Below are positions 31,906-40,659 of a DNA stretch of 40,659 nucleotides, piece after piece. The translations under genes were made by a program, and so were the position numbers. The stretch is from Planctomycetota bacterium. GTDB taxonomy: Bacteria > Planctomycetota > UBA1135 > GCA-002686595. The notes below the pieces were generated by a model. The model had not been told where the DNA came from. It saw only the letters and a program-made list of their open reading frames with translations, and did no database searches. Positions within the stretch are counted from its first letter, which is position 1; every line of letters starts with the position of its first letter. The stretch is taken from the NCBI GenBank assembly GCA_029248265.1, contig JAQWJQ010000190.1, positions 1 to 40,659 on the forward strand. The letters are read 5' to 3'.

Positions 31906-33588
31906 TCAGGGCATGCGTCCGCGCTGGAAGAAGGCCCACTCCGCCGAGAGGGCGGCGAGGGCGAGGAGGAGGACCCAGGTGTACAGGCGCCACGGGCCCG
32001 CGCCCTCCGGGCTGGGCTCGGCGAGGGGAACGCCCGCCGTCACTGGCGCGGTCGTCGCCGGATCCAGGAGCGACGCCGCGTCGAGGTCCGCGGTCACCAT
32101 CGCCGCGAGCGACGGTGGCGCCCCGTCGAGGGCGGTCGGTTCGAGTCGGCCGATGGCGCGGTAGGGCGTCAGGTCAGGGACCTGTGCGAGCCACCGGATG
32201 GACCGGCCCACCAGCACGGGGAACGCACGGCTCTCGAGGAAGCTCGTGCGGTTCGGGTCCATGAGGTCGGACCAGATGGCCACGCTCCGGACGTCAGAGG
32301 GGAGCGCGCCGACGGCGAGGGGCCGGCCGAGGGACTCCGCGAGGGCGGAGGCGTCCACGCGGTCCAGGCCAAGCTCCCCCACCGCGCTCGCGAGCGCCGA
32401 GGTGGAGTCCTCCTCGCGGTCGTGCCCGATGAGGATCGCTTCCTCCTGGTCGGTAGAGGAGGGAAAGCGCAGGGATGGCCGGCCCGCTGAGACACCGCCG
32501 ACGATCACGTCGGCCTCACCCGCTCCCTCCACCAGCGACACGGCGGTGTCCGCCGCAAGGACGGCGCGGACCGCAGCTCCGAACGCCGGGGCCAGACCGT
32601 CCACGGCCACTCGGATCGGCGGGCGACTCGGGAGCCGGATCGACGCCACGTCGTCGGCCACAAGGTCACCGTCTGCGGCCTCTCCATCGGTGTCGAGGCG
32701 CGCAACGAGCAGCGCCCCTGCGGCGGGAACATCGGAGATCAGGAAGCCGCGACGATCCCTGTCCGTGCCGATCACAACGCCACGCTCGAAGCGCTCGCCG
32801 TCAAGGGTCAGGGTGAGGTCGAAGAGGCTGGTCGAGCTGCCTCGGGTCTGGATGAAGAGATCCACCATGCCCCAGCGGCCCGAGGCCGGCTCCGAGACCC
32901 CCATGGACGTGATGCCTGTGCCGCCGTCGATGACGGGTGCGAGGACCGCTCGCTCCACTCGCTCTTCCGCGCCGAGCGCGGCCAAGGTGGAGGGCGCCAC
33001 GGGCGCGTCGCCGAAGAGGACAAAGCGGCGACCGCCCCCCTCTCCGTCCGCCATGCGGGCCCTCGAGCGGAGCGCGCGGTCGAGGGTCCCCGGCGCGAGG
33101 TCGGGCGTGCGTCCGGCGAGCCGCGGCCCCAGCAAGGCGCGGTCCTCGCCGGGCGCGAGGAGCGTCCGCACGTGCTCGCCGCACCACAGCACCTCCGTGC
33201 GGTCGCGGGGGCTCTCCGCCAGCTCCGCGGCGAGCGCCGCCTGCGCCTGCGCGAAGCGAGTGGTCTCCCCCACGGTGCGGGCCATGCCAGCGGATGCGTC
33301 CAGGAGGAGGACGTGGCGCAGGCCCTCATCGCGGTCCGCGTCGAGGCGCCCGGCGCCGAGGAGCATCAGCCCCGCGCACAGGAGCGCCATGGCGTACGCC
33401 AGCGGGTGCCGGAAGCGCTCGAAGAGCGAGCGGGCGCGGGTCTCCTCGGTGGCCTCGCGCCAGAAGAGCGAGGTCACCACCGTGCGCGACTCGTGCCGTA
33501 CGCGCAGGCGCTGCAGCGCGTAGAGCACGGCGGCCGTGGCGACGAGCCCGCCGAGGAGTGCGGAGCCGGAGAGCGCGGTGAAGCTCAA
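31906..33588 (-). CDS. BatA-like membrane protein with degenerate VWA domain
   Basis: 560 residues. The N-terminus (LSGSALLGGLVATAAVLYAL, then LRVRHESRTVVTSLFW and the helix around residue 70) fits the aerotolerance-regulator/BatA N-terminal domain with two membrane helices. The VWA-like domain starts HVLLLDASAGMA. D97 and S99 are kept, but the canonical second serine of D-x-S-x-S is glycine, so the metal site is probably weak. A long beta-rich ectodomain follows, and a C-terminal helix (YTWVLLLALAALSAEWAFF). It starts in an ATGA overlap with the DUF58 stop and precedes the dual-VWA gene by 5 bases. Probably periplasm-facing and part of one complex with DUF58 and MoxR. Confidence 0.87.
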   Translation of the reverse strand: MSFTALSGSALLGGLVATAAVLYALQRLRVRHESRTVVTSLFWREATEETRARSLFERFRHPLAYAMALLCAGLMLLGAGRLDADRDEGLRHVLLLDASAGMARTVGETTRFAQAQAALAAELAESPRDRTEVLWCGEHVRTLLAPGEDRALLGPRLAGRTPDLAPGTLDRALRSRARMADGEGGGRRFVLFGDAPVAPSTLAALGAEERVERAVLAPVIDGGTGITSMGVSEPASGRWGMVDLFIQTRGSSTSLFDLTLTLDGERFERGVVIGTDRDRRGFLISDVPAAGALLVARLDTDGEAADGDLVADDVASIRLPSRPPIRVAVDGLAPAFGAAVRAVLAADTAVSLVEGAGEADVIVGGVSAGRPSLRFPSSTDQEEAILIGHDREEDSTSALASAVGELGLDRVDASALAESLGRPLAVGALPSDVRSVAIWSDLMDPNRTSFLESRAFPVLVGRSIRWLAQVPDLTPYRAIGRLEPTALDGAPPSLAAMVTADLDAASLLDPATTAPVTAGVPLAEPSPEGAGPWRLYTWVLLLALAALSAEWAFFQRGRMP

Positions 33589-34498
33589 ACCTCTCGCCTC
33601 CCGTTCTCGAAGAGGTCCGCCACCTGGGGGATCACCTCGGACTCCACGTCGAGGGCGAGCAGCCCCGCGCCGCGGCGGCGCGCGAGGTCCGCGAGCCCCT
33701 CGGCGAAGCGGTCATAGGCCGCGCGGTAGCGGTCGAGCACCTGCGGCGTGACCGACACGTCCTGGGCATCCCCGCTCTCGCAGTCCACGAGCCGCAGGTC
33801 CCCGCGCGCCCATGAGGGGTCGCGGTCGGAGCGGCGCACGAGTTGGACCAGGAGGAGCCGGTGCCGCAGCCCCGAGAGGGCCTCGGTCACCGCCTCGATC
33901 CCACCGGGGTCGAAGAAGTCCGAGACGATCACCACCAGGCCCTCCCGCAGGCCGAGGCCCCGGAAGCGGCGCAGCGCCGTGCCGAGGTCGGTCTCGCCGC
34001 CCGGCGTGACGCTCTCCAGCCGATGCGCCAGCTCCATCACCCGGTTCTTGCCGGAGGTGGGGCGCTGGAGGACGGTGAGGTCGTCCGCGAACGGGAACAC
34101 GCCCACGCTGTCGTGCTGGCCCAGGGCCACCGCCGCGAGGGCGAGGCACGCCTGGAGGCCGGGCACGGCGCGCGGCTCGCTCTCCACCCAGGCGCTCCGC
34201 GAGACGTCCGGCAGGAGATAGAGCGGCAGGTCCTCGTGCTCCTCGAACAGGCGCAGGAAGACGCGACCGAGGCGGCGGTACACGGTCCAGTCGATGGCCC
34301 TCAGGTCATCACCCGCCACGTAGGGGCGGTAGTCCTGGAACTCGAGGCCCGCCCCGCGGTCCTTGGAGCGTTGGTCCGCGAAGCGCCCACGGGGTGCCAC
34401 GCGGCGGGCGACGAGACGGAGCCGCTGCGCCGCTGCGAGGAACGCGGCGTCGAACAGCTGGCCCGACTCGAGGCCGGCGGGGTCGCGGCCCTCCTCGA

Positions 34499-34502
<4 letters not shown>
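33585..34502 (-). CDS. DUF58 protein of a MoxR operon
   Basis: 305 residues, no signal peptide. The DUF58 core reads GLEFQDYRPYVAGDDLRAID (52-71) followed by WTVYRRLGRVFLRLF. It continues with a VWA-related fold in which LYLLPDVSRSAWVES replaces the usual MIDAS (D-V-S-R-S keeps the D-x-S-x-S pattern), and LVVIVSDFFDPGG supplies a further acidic position. DUF58 proteins are the constant neighbours of MoxR ATPases. The start overlaps the moxR-like stop (ATGA) and the stop overlaps the BatA-like start (ATGA), so all three are translationally coupled. Confidence 0.92.
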
Positions 34503-35515
<1,013 letters not shown>

Positions 35516-35558
35516 GGGAAGGGGGGCTGGCCGTGGCTCGGTGGAGACGGTGAAGGGG

Positions 35559-37073
35559 CTATTGCGGCTTGGAGGCCGGGGGCGCCGCGGCGCGGCGCGC
35601 GAGGAAGTAGGCGCGCACCAGCTCGCGGAGCTGGGGGCCGAGTTCGACGCTGGAGAGGGCGGGGACGGGGCGTGAGCGCGCGGCCCGGGCGGAGGCGACG
35701 ATGGCGCCAGCCTCCTCGGCCTGGGGCTCGATGCGCTCCTGGGTGATCTTGGTGGGGCCAGGGCCGGGGCGACCCTTGACCCGGTCGGGCACGGGGACGC
35801 CGAGGACGAGGGACGCGACGCCCCGTGACTTCTTCTGCTCGGAGGGGCCGCCCCGCCCGTTAGCGTCGGGGTTGGCGCGATTGCCGAAGCCGATCTGGAG
35901 GTCGCGGCTCACCGGCGGACGGCGGTCCCGGAGGCTCGGCTGCACGCCGCCGCGGTTCTCCTGCTCCTCCTCGTCCTCGTCGGTGTCCTCGTCGTCCTCG
36001 ACCTCCTGGTCGTCGACCTCGGTCACCTGGTCCTTGCTCTGCCACTCCGACGCGGTCGGGTTGCGGTTCGAGCCCTTGGAGGAGCCCTTCCCCGCCGTCG
36101 CTCCGGACTGCTCGTCCTCGGGGCGACGCTCAGGAGTCGGCTGCTCGCCGGTCTTGCGCTCCTTCTTCTTCTTCTTCGACTCGCGCTTCTTCTTGTCGCG
36201 CTCGGCGGGCTTCGAGGACTGCCCCTGGGTCGAGGGTGCGCTGCGCGACTCGCTGGCCGCGGAGGAGGAGAGCGCGCCAGAGGAGCGGCCTGCGCCGGTG
36301 CGGCCCGAGGACTCCTTCACGGAGTCGTCCACGTCCTCGCCGCTCTCCGACCGCTTGGCCTCGGCGGGGTCCTGGGAGCGGCGCTCCGTGGGCACGGCCT
36401 CGGGCGGCGCGGGAGCCGCCCGCTCCTCGGCCGTCACCCCCTCGTCCGCGGGCTCCTCATCGAGCGGTTCGCCCGCCTCGGCGGCCACCGTCTCGGTCCC
36501 GGAACCGCCGCCCATGGGCCGCGGCTCGAGGGTGCTGACCCACGCGGAGAGTGCCAGCAGGAGGAGCGAGAGCGCGCCCCACACCGGGAGGCGGCGAGAC
36601 CCTGAGATGGCCGCCTCGGGCGCCTCGAGGGCGGCGCTCGCCGCCGCCTCGCTGCGCAGCGAGGCGTCCTCGACCGCGGCCTGCTGGAAGCCGGTCCGGG
36701 CGCCGCTGCGCATGAATTCATCCGCCGTCACGAGCCGGTCCGAGAGGCCCAGCTGCCGGTCGGCCTCCGCGAGGGCGCGGGACCGCGAGATTCGGCTGGC
36801 TCGAGAGGCGGCCGCAGCTCTCGCCGCGGGGATCCCCGGTGCGAGGAGGCTGAGGAGCACGACGAAGGGCAACGGGAGGAGAGCGGGCTCCCCGCCCCCG
36901 GCCCACCGCATGAGCTGAACGAGCACGAAGACCGCCGGCACGGCCGCCAGCAGCGGCAGGGCGCGGAAGCCCGCCGCCATGAACGCTGCCCGGGACTCGA
37001 CGCCCTGCAGCATCGTTCCGGCGCGCCCCTCGATCCGGTCGAGGTCGCGGCTGAGGTGCTGGTCAGCGCTCAC
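35559..37073 (-). CDS. membrane protein with long charged disordered region
   Basis: 504 residues. The start is GTG at 37073, overlapping the upstream TGA as GTGA. Hydrophobic segments lie near 36-58, 63-86 and 160-182. From about 190 to 400 the chain is low-complexity and polyampholytic: a Lys-rich patch (KKKRESKKKKKERK), then an acidic patch (EVEDDEDTDEDEEEQE), with Ser/Gly between. The last 80 residues look ordered again (VPALSSVELGPQLRELVRAY). No enzymatic motif. Such proteins commonly accompany MoxR operons in planctomycetes, and membrane topology suggests a tether or partner for the VWA proteins; this is inference. Confidence 0.8.
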   Translation of the reverse strand: MSADQHLSRDLDRIEGRAGTMLQGVESRAAFMAAGFRALPLLAAVPAVFVLVQLMRWAGGGEPALLPLPFVVLLSLLAPGIPAARAAAASRASRISRSRALAEADRQLGLSDRLVTADEFMRSGARTGFQQAAVEDASLRSEAAASAALEAPEAAISGSRRLPVWGALSLLLLALSAWVSTLEPRPMGGGSGTETVAAEAGEPLDEEPADEGVTAEERAAPAPPEAVPTERRSQDPAEAKRSESGEDVDDSVKESSGRTGAGRSSGALSSSAASESRSAPSTQGQSSKPAERDKKKRESKKKKKERKTGEQPTPERRPEDEQSGATAGKGSSKGSNRNPTASEWQSKDQVTEVDDQEVEDDEDTDEDEEEQENRGGVQPSLRDRRPPVSRDLQIGFGNRANPDANGRGGPSEQKKSRGVASLVLGVPVPDRVKGRPGPGPTKITQERIEPQAEEAGAIVASARAARSRPVPALSSVELGPQLRELVRAYFLARRAAAPPASKPQ

Positions 37074-39529
37074 CGCCCACCGCCCCCGTCGCCGTCGCCG
37101 CCGGTTCCCTGCGGAGCCTCCTCTTCGGTCTCACCCGCGCTCGGCACCGCTGCGTCAGAGGCGTCGGCGGCCACCGTCGGCTGGGCCGAGTAGGCGGCGA
37201 GCACCTCGCCGCTGCTCCCGTCATAGAGGAACGCGACGACCCGCGCCTCCGCGGGGTCCACCCGGGTGGAGATCAACGGCGCGGTCCCGAGGCCCTCGGC
37301 CTCGAGTTCCCCGAGGAACTCGATCTGCTCGGACTCGATCTCCGTGAGGCTTCGATCGAAGGTGAACTCCTGCTCGAAGTCCTCCGGCTCGAACCAGGCC
37401 CCCATGTCGTCGCCCAGGAGCGACGCGCGGGCCACGTGACGGTGCACCACCACGCCGCTGGATCCGGGGTACAGGACCGCGGCCTCGGCGAGAAGCACCT
37501 GTACGCGCAGGCCCGCCTCCTCGGCGCCGGTGACGACAGCCGACCCCACGATCCGGTCTCCCTCCATCCGCGCGGAGATGTCCACGTCGTAGTCGGTGAG
37601 CTTGCCCATGCGCTTCACGGCGATCTTGCGGGCGCGGTCGTAGATCTCCTCGGCCTGGCGCCAGCGTCCCGCCCCCGGCGAGCCCGTCTTCCCGTCGAGC
37701 ACCATCACCGTCGGGTCACCCACCCCAAGGACCGAGGCCCGGGTGCGCGCCACGCTGGTGCAGAGCGCGTCCGGCTGGGGCGCGGGGAGGTGGTACTGCA
37801 GGAGCACCACATGCTCGGGGTCGAAGCGGCCCCCCAGGCCCTCGAAGGCAAGGGCCCCGCCGATGGCGCCGCCGCGCTCCTCGGAGCCCAGGTGCCCGTT
37901 GGTGAAGAACTCGCACAGCACCGTGCGCAGCGCGGGGTTCTCGTCGTCGGGAACGAAGCGGCTGGACGCGCCGAAGTTGCGCACCTTGCCTGCGATCATC
38001 CGCTCGATGGTCCGCACCGAGAACGGCTCCGCGGCGCCCTCATCGTCCTTCAACAGCGCCTGCACCCGCTGCAGGCCCTCCAGCCCACCCGCGCCGGACT
38101 CGGGGCGGATGACGGCCTGGACGTAGCGGGAGAAGGCCCGGCGGTAGCGCCCCTGCTGCTCGTAGAAGCGCCCGAGGTCGAGGTTGACGCCGCCGTCCTC
38201 TGGCAACCCGAAGGCCGCCGAGAGCAGGTGCCGCCACGCCTCGTCCCCCTCGCCCTCGTCCAGGAGGGTCCGCCCCAGGAGCCCATGCACCTCGTGCACG
38301 GCGTTGGGGTAACGGTCGCCGCGCCCGGCGTCCACGCCCAGCCGCCCGGCGGCGACCACGACGCCGACCTCGCCAGCGTCGCTCATCTCCTTCATCAGGT
38401 CGAGCATGCGCGTGGTGCGCAGGTCGCCCACCTCAGTCTCGAAGACCCAGGCGACCGCGGCGTCGATCTCATCCGAAGGCGCGGCGTCCTCGATGCGGTA
38501 GTCCAGGAGGAGCCGCGCGGCCTCGCCGGCGAGGCGCTCCTCCGGGTGCTCCTCCAGGAACCCGAGCACGGCCTCGGGGTCCTCGTCCGCGCGGGCCTGA
38601 AAGAACTGAAGGTCGGCGTCGGGGAACTGGGCCTCGCAGACCGGCCGGACCCGCAGCTCGTTCTTGCTCCGGTCCAGGGATACCTCGAGGCAGCGCAGGA
38701 GGTTGATCCCGGTGACGCCGACGACGCTGTCGGGGTGCACTTGCACCACAGGCTCGGGCCGGAAGGCCACATAGCTGTGGAGATCAATCTCGGCCAGCTT
38801 GATCGGCCCGACGTCCCCGGCGGGGCGCCCGCGGCGGGCGGCGGCGCGGGCGTCGACGCGCGTGTCGTACACGGCCGTGCCCAGCATCAGCCCTCCGGCC
38901 GCGCCGTCACTCCAGCGCACGGGGATCCACGCCATGTCGTCGATGAGCGTCAGGGGCGCGACCACCGTGCCGTCGTCGAGGATGTCGAGCGCCATCGGCG
39001 GCGGCGGGGCATCCGGTCGGAGCGGGCTGAGGTCGATCCGCCCATCTCTCACGCGGAGCGTGAGGTCCCAGTCGCGGAGCACCTCGACGCCGATGGAACC
39101 CACCAGCGCGTTCTCCCCCATCTCGGCGGAGTGATACTTGGTGAAGGCGGCGAAGAGGTCTTCGTCGCCAAGCTCACGAGCCGGCACCACGACCTCGAAG
39201 TCACCGAAGTGCATGGTGATCGGCCGCGGCTTTCCATCGCCCGTCTCCGCCTTCAGGCCGGCCGCGGCCTTGTTGGCGAGCTGCAGGCCGTGCCGCCCCT
39301 CCAGCTCCACGAAGAGGTTGACGGGGATCCGGTTCGCCGCCGTGGAGAGATCACAGGAGACGATCAGCCGCTGCCCGACCACATAGACGGTCATGGACCC
39401 GCCGCCGGCCTGGGCCCCCGCAGGGCTGCCCGCTCGCCCGGCCGTCATCTCGCCCGGGTGGGCGTGGACGGCCGCGGGGGCACAGAGGAGCAGGGAGACG
39501 CCGAGGAGCGAGTGAGCAGCGGTGAGCAC
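37070..39529 (-). CDS. secreted protein with degenerate retropepsin-like and thioredoxin-like domains
   Basis: 819 residues from the GTG at 39529, which opens a signal peptide (LTAAHSLLGVSLLLCAPAAVHA). An upstream in-frame GTG (39652) would place a 12-bp hairpin inside the gene, so I reject it. Residues 68-300 look like a retropepsin-type aspartic protease. The order is IPVRWSDGAAGGLMLGTAV, a zone ending AEIDL, then VVGVTGINLLRCLEVSLDRS. The catalytic D-T-G is replaced by G217-T-A, and an earlier half-copy (LQLANKAA) also lacks it. A helical TPR-like middle follows. Residues about 535-620 (EFFTNG, EHVVLLQYHLPAP, TVMVLDG) resemble a thioredoxin-like domain without CxxC. First gene of the MoxR run, overlapping the next as GTGA. 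Function unknown. Confidence 0.78.
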   Translation of the reverse strand: MLTAAHSLLGVSLLLCAPAAVHAHPGEMTAGRAGSPAGAQAGGGSMTVYVVGQRLIVSCDLSTAANRIPVNLFVELEGRHGLQLANKAAAGLKAETGDGKPRPITMHFGDFEVVVPARELGDEDLFAAFTKYHSAEMGENALVGSIGVEVLRDWDLTLRVRDGRIDLSPLRPDAPPPPMALDILDDGTVVAPLTLIDDMAWIPVRWSDGAAGGLMLGTAVYDTRVDARAAARRGRPAGDVGPIKLAEIDLHSYVAFRPEPVVQVHPDSVVGVTGINLLRCLEVSLDRSKNELRVRPVCEAQFPDADLQFFQARADEDPEAVLGFLEEHPEERLAGEAARLLLDYRIEDAAPSDEIDAAVAWVFETEVGDLRTTRMLDLMKEMSDAGEVGVVVAAGRLGVDAGRGDRYPNAVHEVHGLLGRTLLDEGEGDEAWRHLLSAAFGLPEDGGVNLDLGRFYEQQGRYRRAFSRYVQAVIRPESGAGGLEGLQRVQALLKDDEGAAEPFSVRTIERMIAGKVRNFGASSRFVPDDENPALRTVLCEFFTNGHLGSEERGGAIGGALAFEGLGGRFDPEHVVLLQYHLPAPQPDALCTSVARTRASVLGVGDPTVMVLDGKTGSPGAGRWRQAEEIYDRARKIAVKRMGKLTDYDVDISARMEGDRIVGSAVVTGAEEAGLRVQVLLAEAAVLYPGSSGVVVHRHVARASLLGDDMGAWFEPEDFEQEFTFDRSLTEIESEQIEFLGELEAEGLGTAPLISTRVDPAEARVVAFLYDGSSGEVLAAYSAQPTVAADASDAAVPSAGETEEEAPQGTGGDGDGGGGR

Positions 39530-39547
39530 AGGAGTGGAGGGAGTGTT

Positions 39548-39575
39548 TTCGGCGGGCCCCGTAGGGCCCGCCGAA
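39548..39575 (-). terminator. strong 12-bp hairpin upstream of the MoxR operon
   Basis: Left arm 39548-39559 (TTCGGCGGGCCC) and right arm 39564-39575 pair perfectly around a 4-base loop (39560-39563). It lies 92 bases beyond the stop of the selenoprotein gene and 18 bases before the start of the next gene. No U-tract follows on the minus strand (AAAAC instead), so factor-dependent termination, RNA stability or attenuation of the operon are alternatives. Confidence 0.6.
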
Positions 39576-39667
39576 GGTGGTGTCGGGACCGTCAGCGCGA
39601 ACCCGTAGCGGGGCGCGCGACGGGGCGCCCGGTGCTCCCACCGGGCCGCCACTTGAGGTTCAGCGGA

Positions 39668-40659
39668 TCAACGGCTCGCCAGCGGAGCCCCCTTGACCTC
39701 GCCAAAGGCCCAGGTCTGGGCGATCATGTCGACGGTGATATCCTTGGAGGCCGGCACACTCACGGTGGCCGGAACGAAGCCCTTGCCTCAGCAAGAGCCC
39801 GGGAAGATGACGTCCACGAGAACGTCCCCCGTGTCCTTCTCCTTGACCTGGAACTTGGGGCTCTTGCCGATCGGGTTCCACCCGATCCAGCGCTCACCGC
39901 CGGCGCCGACGTAGCTCACGCGACGCGGGTCGAACTTCAGTTCGCCGCCGTCACGCTCGTAGTCGAAGGTCGCGCGGATCGGTGCGCCCCACCCCAGCTT
40001 GCCGGTCGCGTCGCCAGAGACCTGGACGGCCTTCATGCGCGCCGGGTCCACCTCGACCCTCGCGTCGCCCAGGCCGAGCGCTGCGGTGACGAGGCGGTAG
40101 CTTCCGGCAGGGACCGTGATCTTGCCGTCGTGAGCGCCCAGCTCGAAGCTCTGGCGACCGTCCACGGACTGCACGACTGCCGCGAGCATGACGCCCTTGC
40201 CCCCGAAGCCGGAGGCGATGTCCAGGGTGCCTGTGGCGCCGTCGAAGGGCTGGACGGCAAGGCCGCGGTCGCCGTCCTCGACGGTCACACGCAGGAGCTC
40301 GTCCCCCACGGCGATGGTCTCGCCCAGGAACTGTGCGACGCCCGTACCGCCGACGACGACCGCGTCCCGGCCCACGTCGTGGAACGACCCGTTGCCGTCG
40401 AGATCGATGATCTGCAGCCCAACGCCGCCGACCTGGCCGACGAGCGCGCCGCCCGCAGCCCAGACCCAGCCCGATCCCTCGTCCTTGAACCGGACGGGGT
40501 AGCGGAGGTCCCCGCCGTCGGTCGCCTGGCCCGTCAGCACCACGCGTGCGTGGCGCACCTGGGTGTCGGGATCCTTCCGCCCGTTGAGCTCGCGATCCAC
40601 CTCGCCGTCACCGTCGGTGTCGATCGCGAAGCCCTGGCCGCGGGGCTCCACGAGGAAGC
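39668..40659 (-). CDS. candidate selenoprotein with Ser-Cys-Sec-Gly-Lys motif, 5' end outside the window
   Basis: 329 residues are visible, and the gene runs off the right edge. The visible part starts FLVEPRGQGFAIDTDGDGEV, with a Ca-loop-like D-T-D-G-D-G-E. It continues as a beta-rich protein with recurring D-x-D-G-N-G and D-G-x-x-G elements (IIDLDGNGSFHDVG). Near the end, VIFPGSC is followed by an in-frame UGA (39788-39790), and the frame stays open for 39 more codons (GKGFVPATVSVPASKDITVD, MIAQTWAFGEVKG) before a TGA at 39668. The tail continues the same beta-strand style, and a SECIS-like stem-loop follows the UGA, so I read S-C-U-G-K with Sec. A vicinal Cys-Sec pair suggests redox chemistry. 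If UGA were a stop, the protein would end ...PGSC. Probably exported, but the N-terminus is not visible. Confidence 0.72.
39751..39772 (-). promoter_or_regulatory. candidate bacterial SECIS element 2
   Basis: CCGGC (39768-39772) pairs with GCCGG (39751-39755), and CAC (39765-39767) pairs with GUG (39757-39759) with one bulged U (39756). The apical loop is CGUGA (39760-39764). The loop starts 24 bases after the UGA, well inside the bacterial SECIS range, and its second base is G. The loop sequence matches the start of the loop in element 1 (CGUGACA). Confidence 0.68.
39788..39790 (-). other. second in-frame UGA, candidate selenocysteine
   Basis: Minus-strand context GGC TCT TGC TGA GGC AAG GGC, giving G-S-C-U-G-K-G. 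The cysteine directly before it would form a vicinal Cys-Sec pair, as in the Gly-Cys-Sec-Gly of animal thioredoxin reductase (analogy only). Confidence 0.7.

Noticed and set aside
39529-39652. Upstream GTG start at 39652 for the retropepsin-like gene
   Set aside because: The extra 41 residues are Pro/Arg-rich, contain the perfect hairpin, and would bury the signal peptide. The GTG at 39529 begins the signal peptide directly.

Overview
The window comes from a bacterium with very high G+C: third codon positions are almost all G or C, and long antisense frames stay open as a result. Most genes lack a clear Shine-Dalgarno sequence and many overlap as ATGA, GTGA or TGATG. The gene content suggests a planctomycete or a close relative. 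Pointers are a MoxR/DUF58/BatA/VWA operon, giant secreted TPR proteins, Ca-loop repeat lipoproteins and secreted thioredoxin/HEAT proteins. This placement is inference from gene content; the window holds no rRNA, tRNA or other phylogenetic marker. I see no insertion sequence, prophage, CRISPR array or tRNA, and no gene-free stretch reaches 300 bases.

Layout. Bases 1-5742 (+): two paralogous secreted TPR proteins, the first cut by the window edge, then a translationally coupled pair of a DHH-motif protein and a metallo-beta-lactamase-fold hydrolase. Bases 5730-7780 (-): a TrmH/SpoU RNA 2'-O-methyltransferase coupled to an MFS transporter. Bases 7876-9702 (+): a secreted protein with carboxypeptidase-regulatory-like modules. 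Bases 9712-10461 (-): a DUF2071 protein. Bases 10620-14601 (+): a Uup-type ABC-F ATPase and a lipoprotein with about nine D-x-N-G-D-G-D calcium-loop repeats. Bases 14727-18018 (-): a peroxiredoxin-like gene with an in-frame UGA at the catalytic site, a secreted thioredoxin-like/HEAT protein and a DUF72 protein. Bases 18076-18756 (+): a class I methyltransferase.

From 18749 to the end everything is on the minus strand. In order of transcription (right to left) there is a partial gene with a second in-frame UGA (motif Ser-Cys-Sec-Gly-Lys), a strong hairpin, and a tight run of eight genes. These encode a degenerate-retropepsin/thioredoxin-like protein, a membrane polyampholyte, MoxR, DUF58, BatA-like VWA, dual-VWA/GATase-like, a 2247-residue TPR protein and ThuA. 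A secreted SNase-like nuclease and a secreted gluzincin-type peptidase follow. The run looks like a cell-envelope or secreted-protein quality-control operon of the MoxR type.

The most interesting observation is that two separate genes carry in-frame UGA codons in redox-style motifs (U-T-F-C and S-C-U-G-K). Each is followed at a suitable distance by a stem-loop that fits a bacterial SECIS, and both apical loops begin CGUGA. I read them as two selenoproteins, which conventional gene calling would truncate or miss. The Sec machinery (selA, selB, selC, selD) is not in this window.
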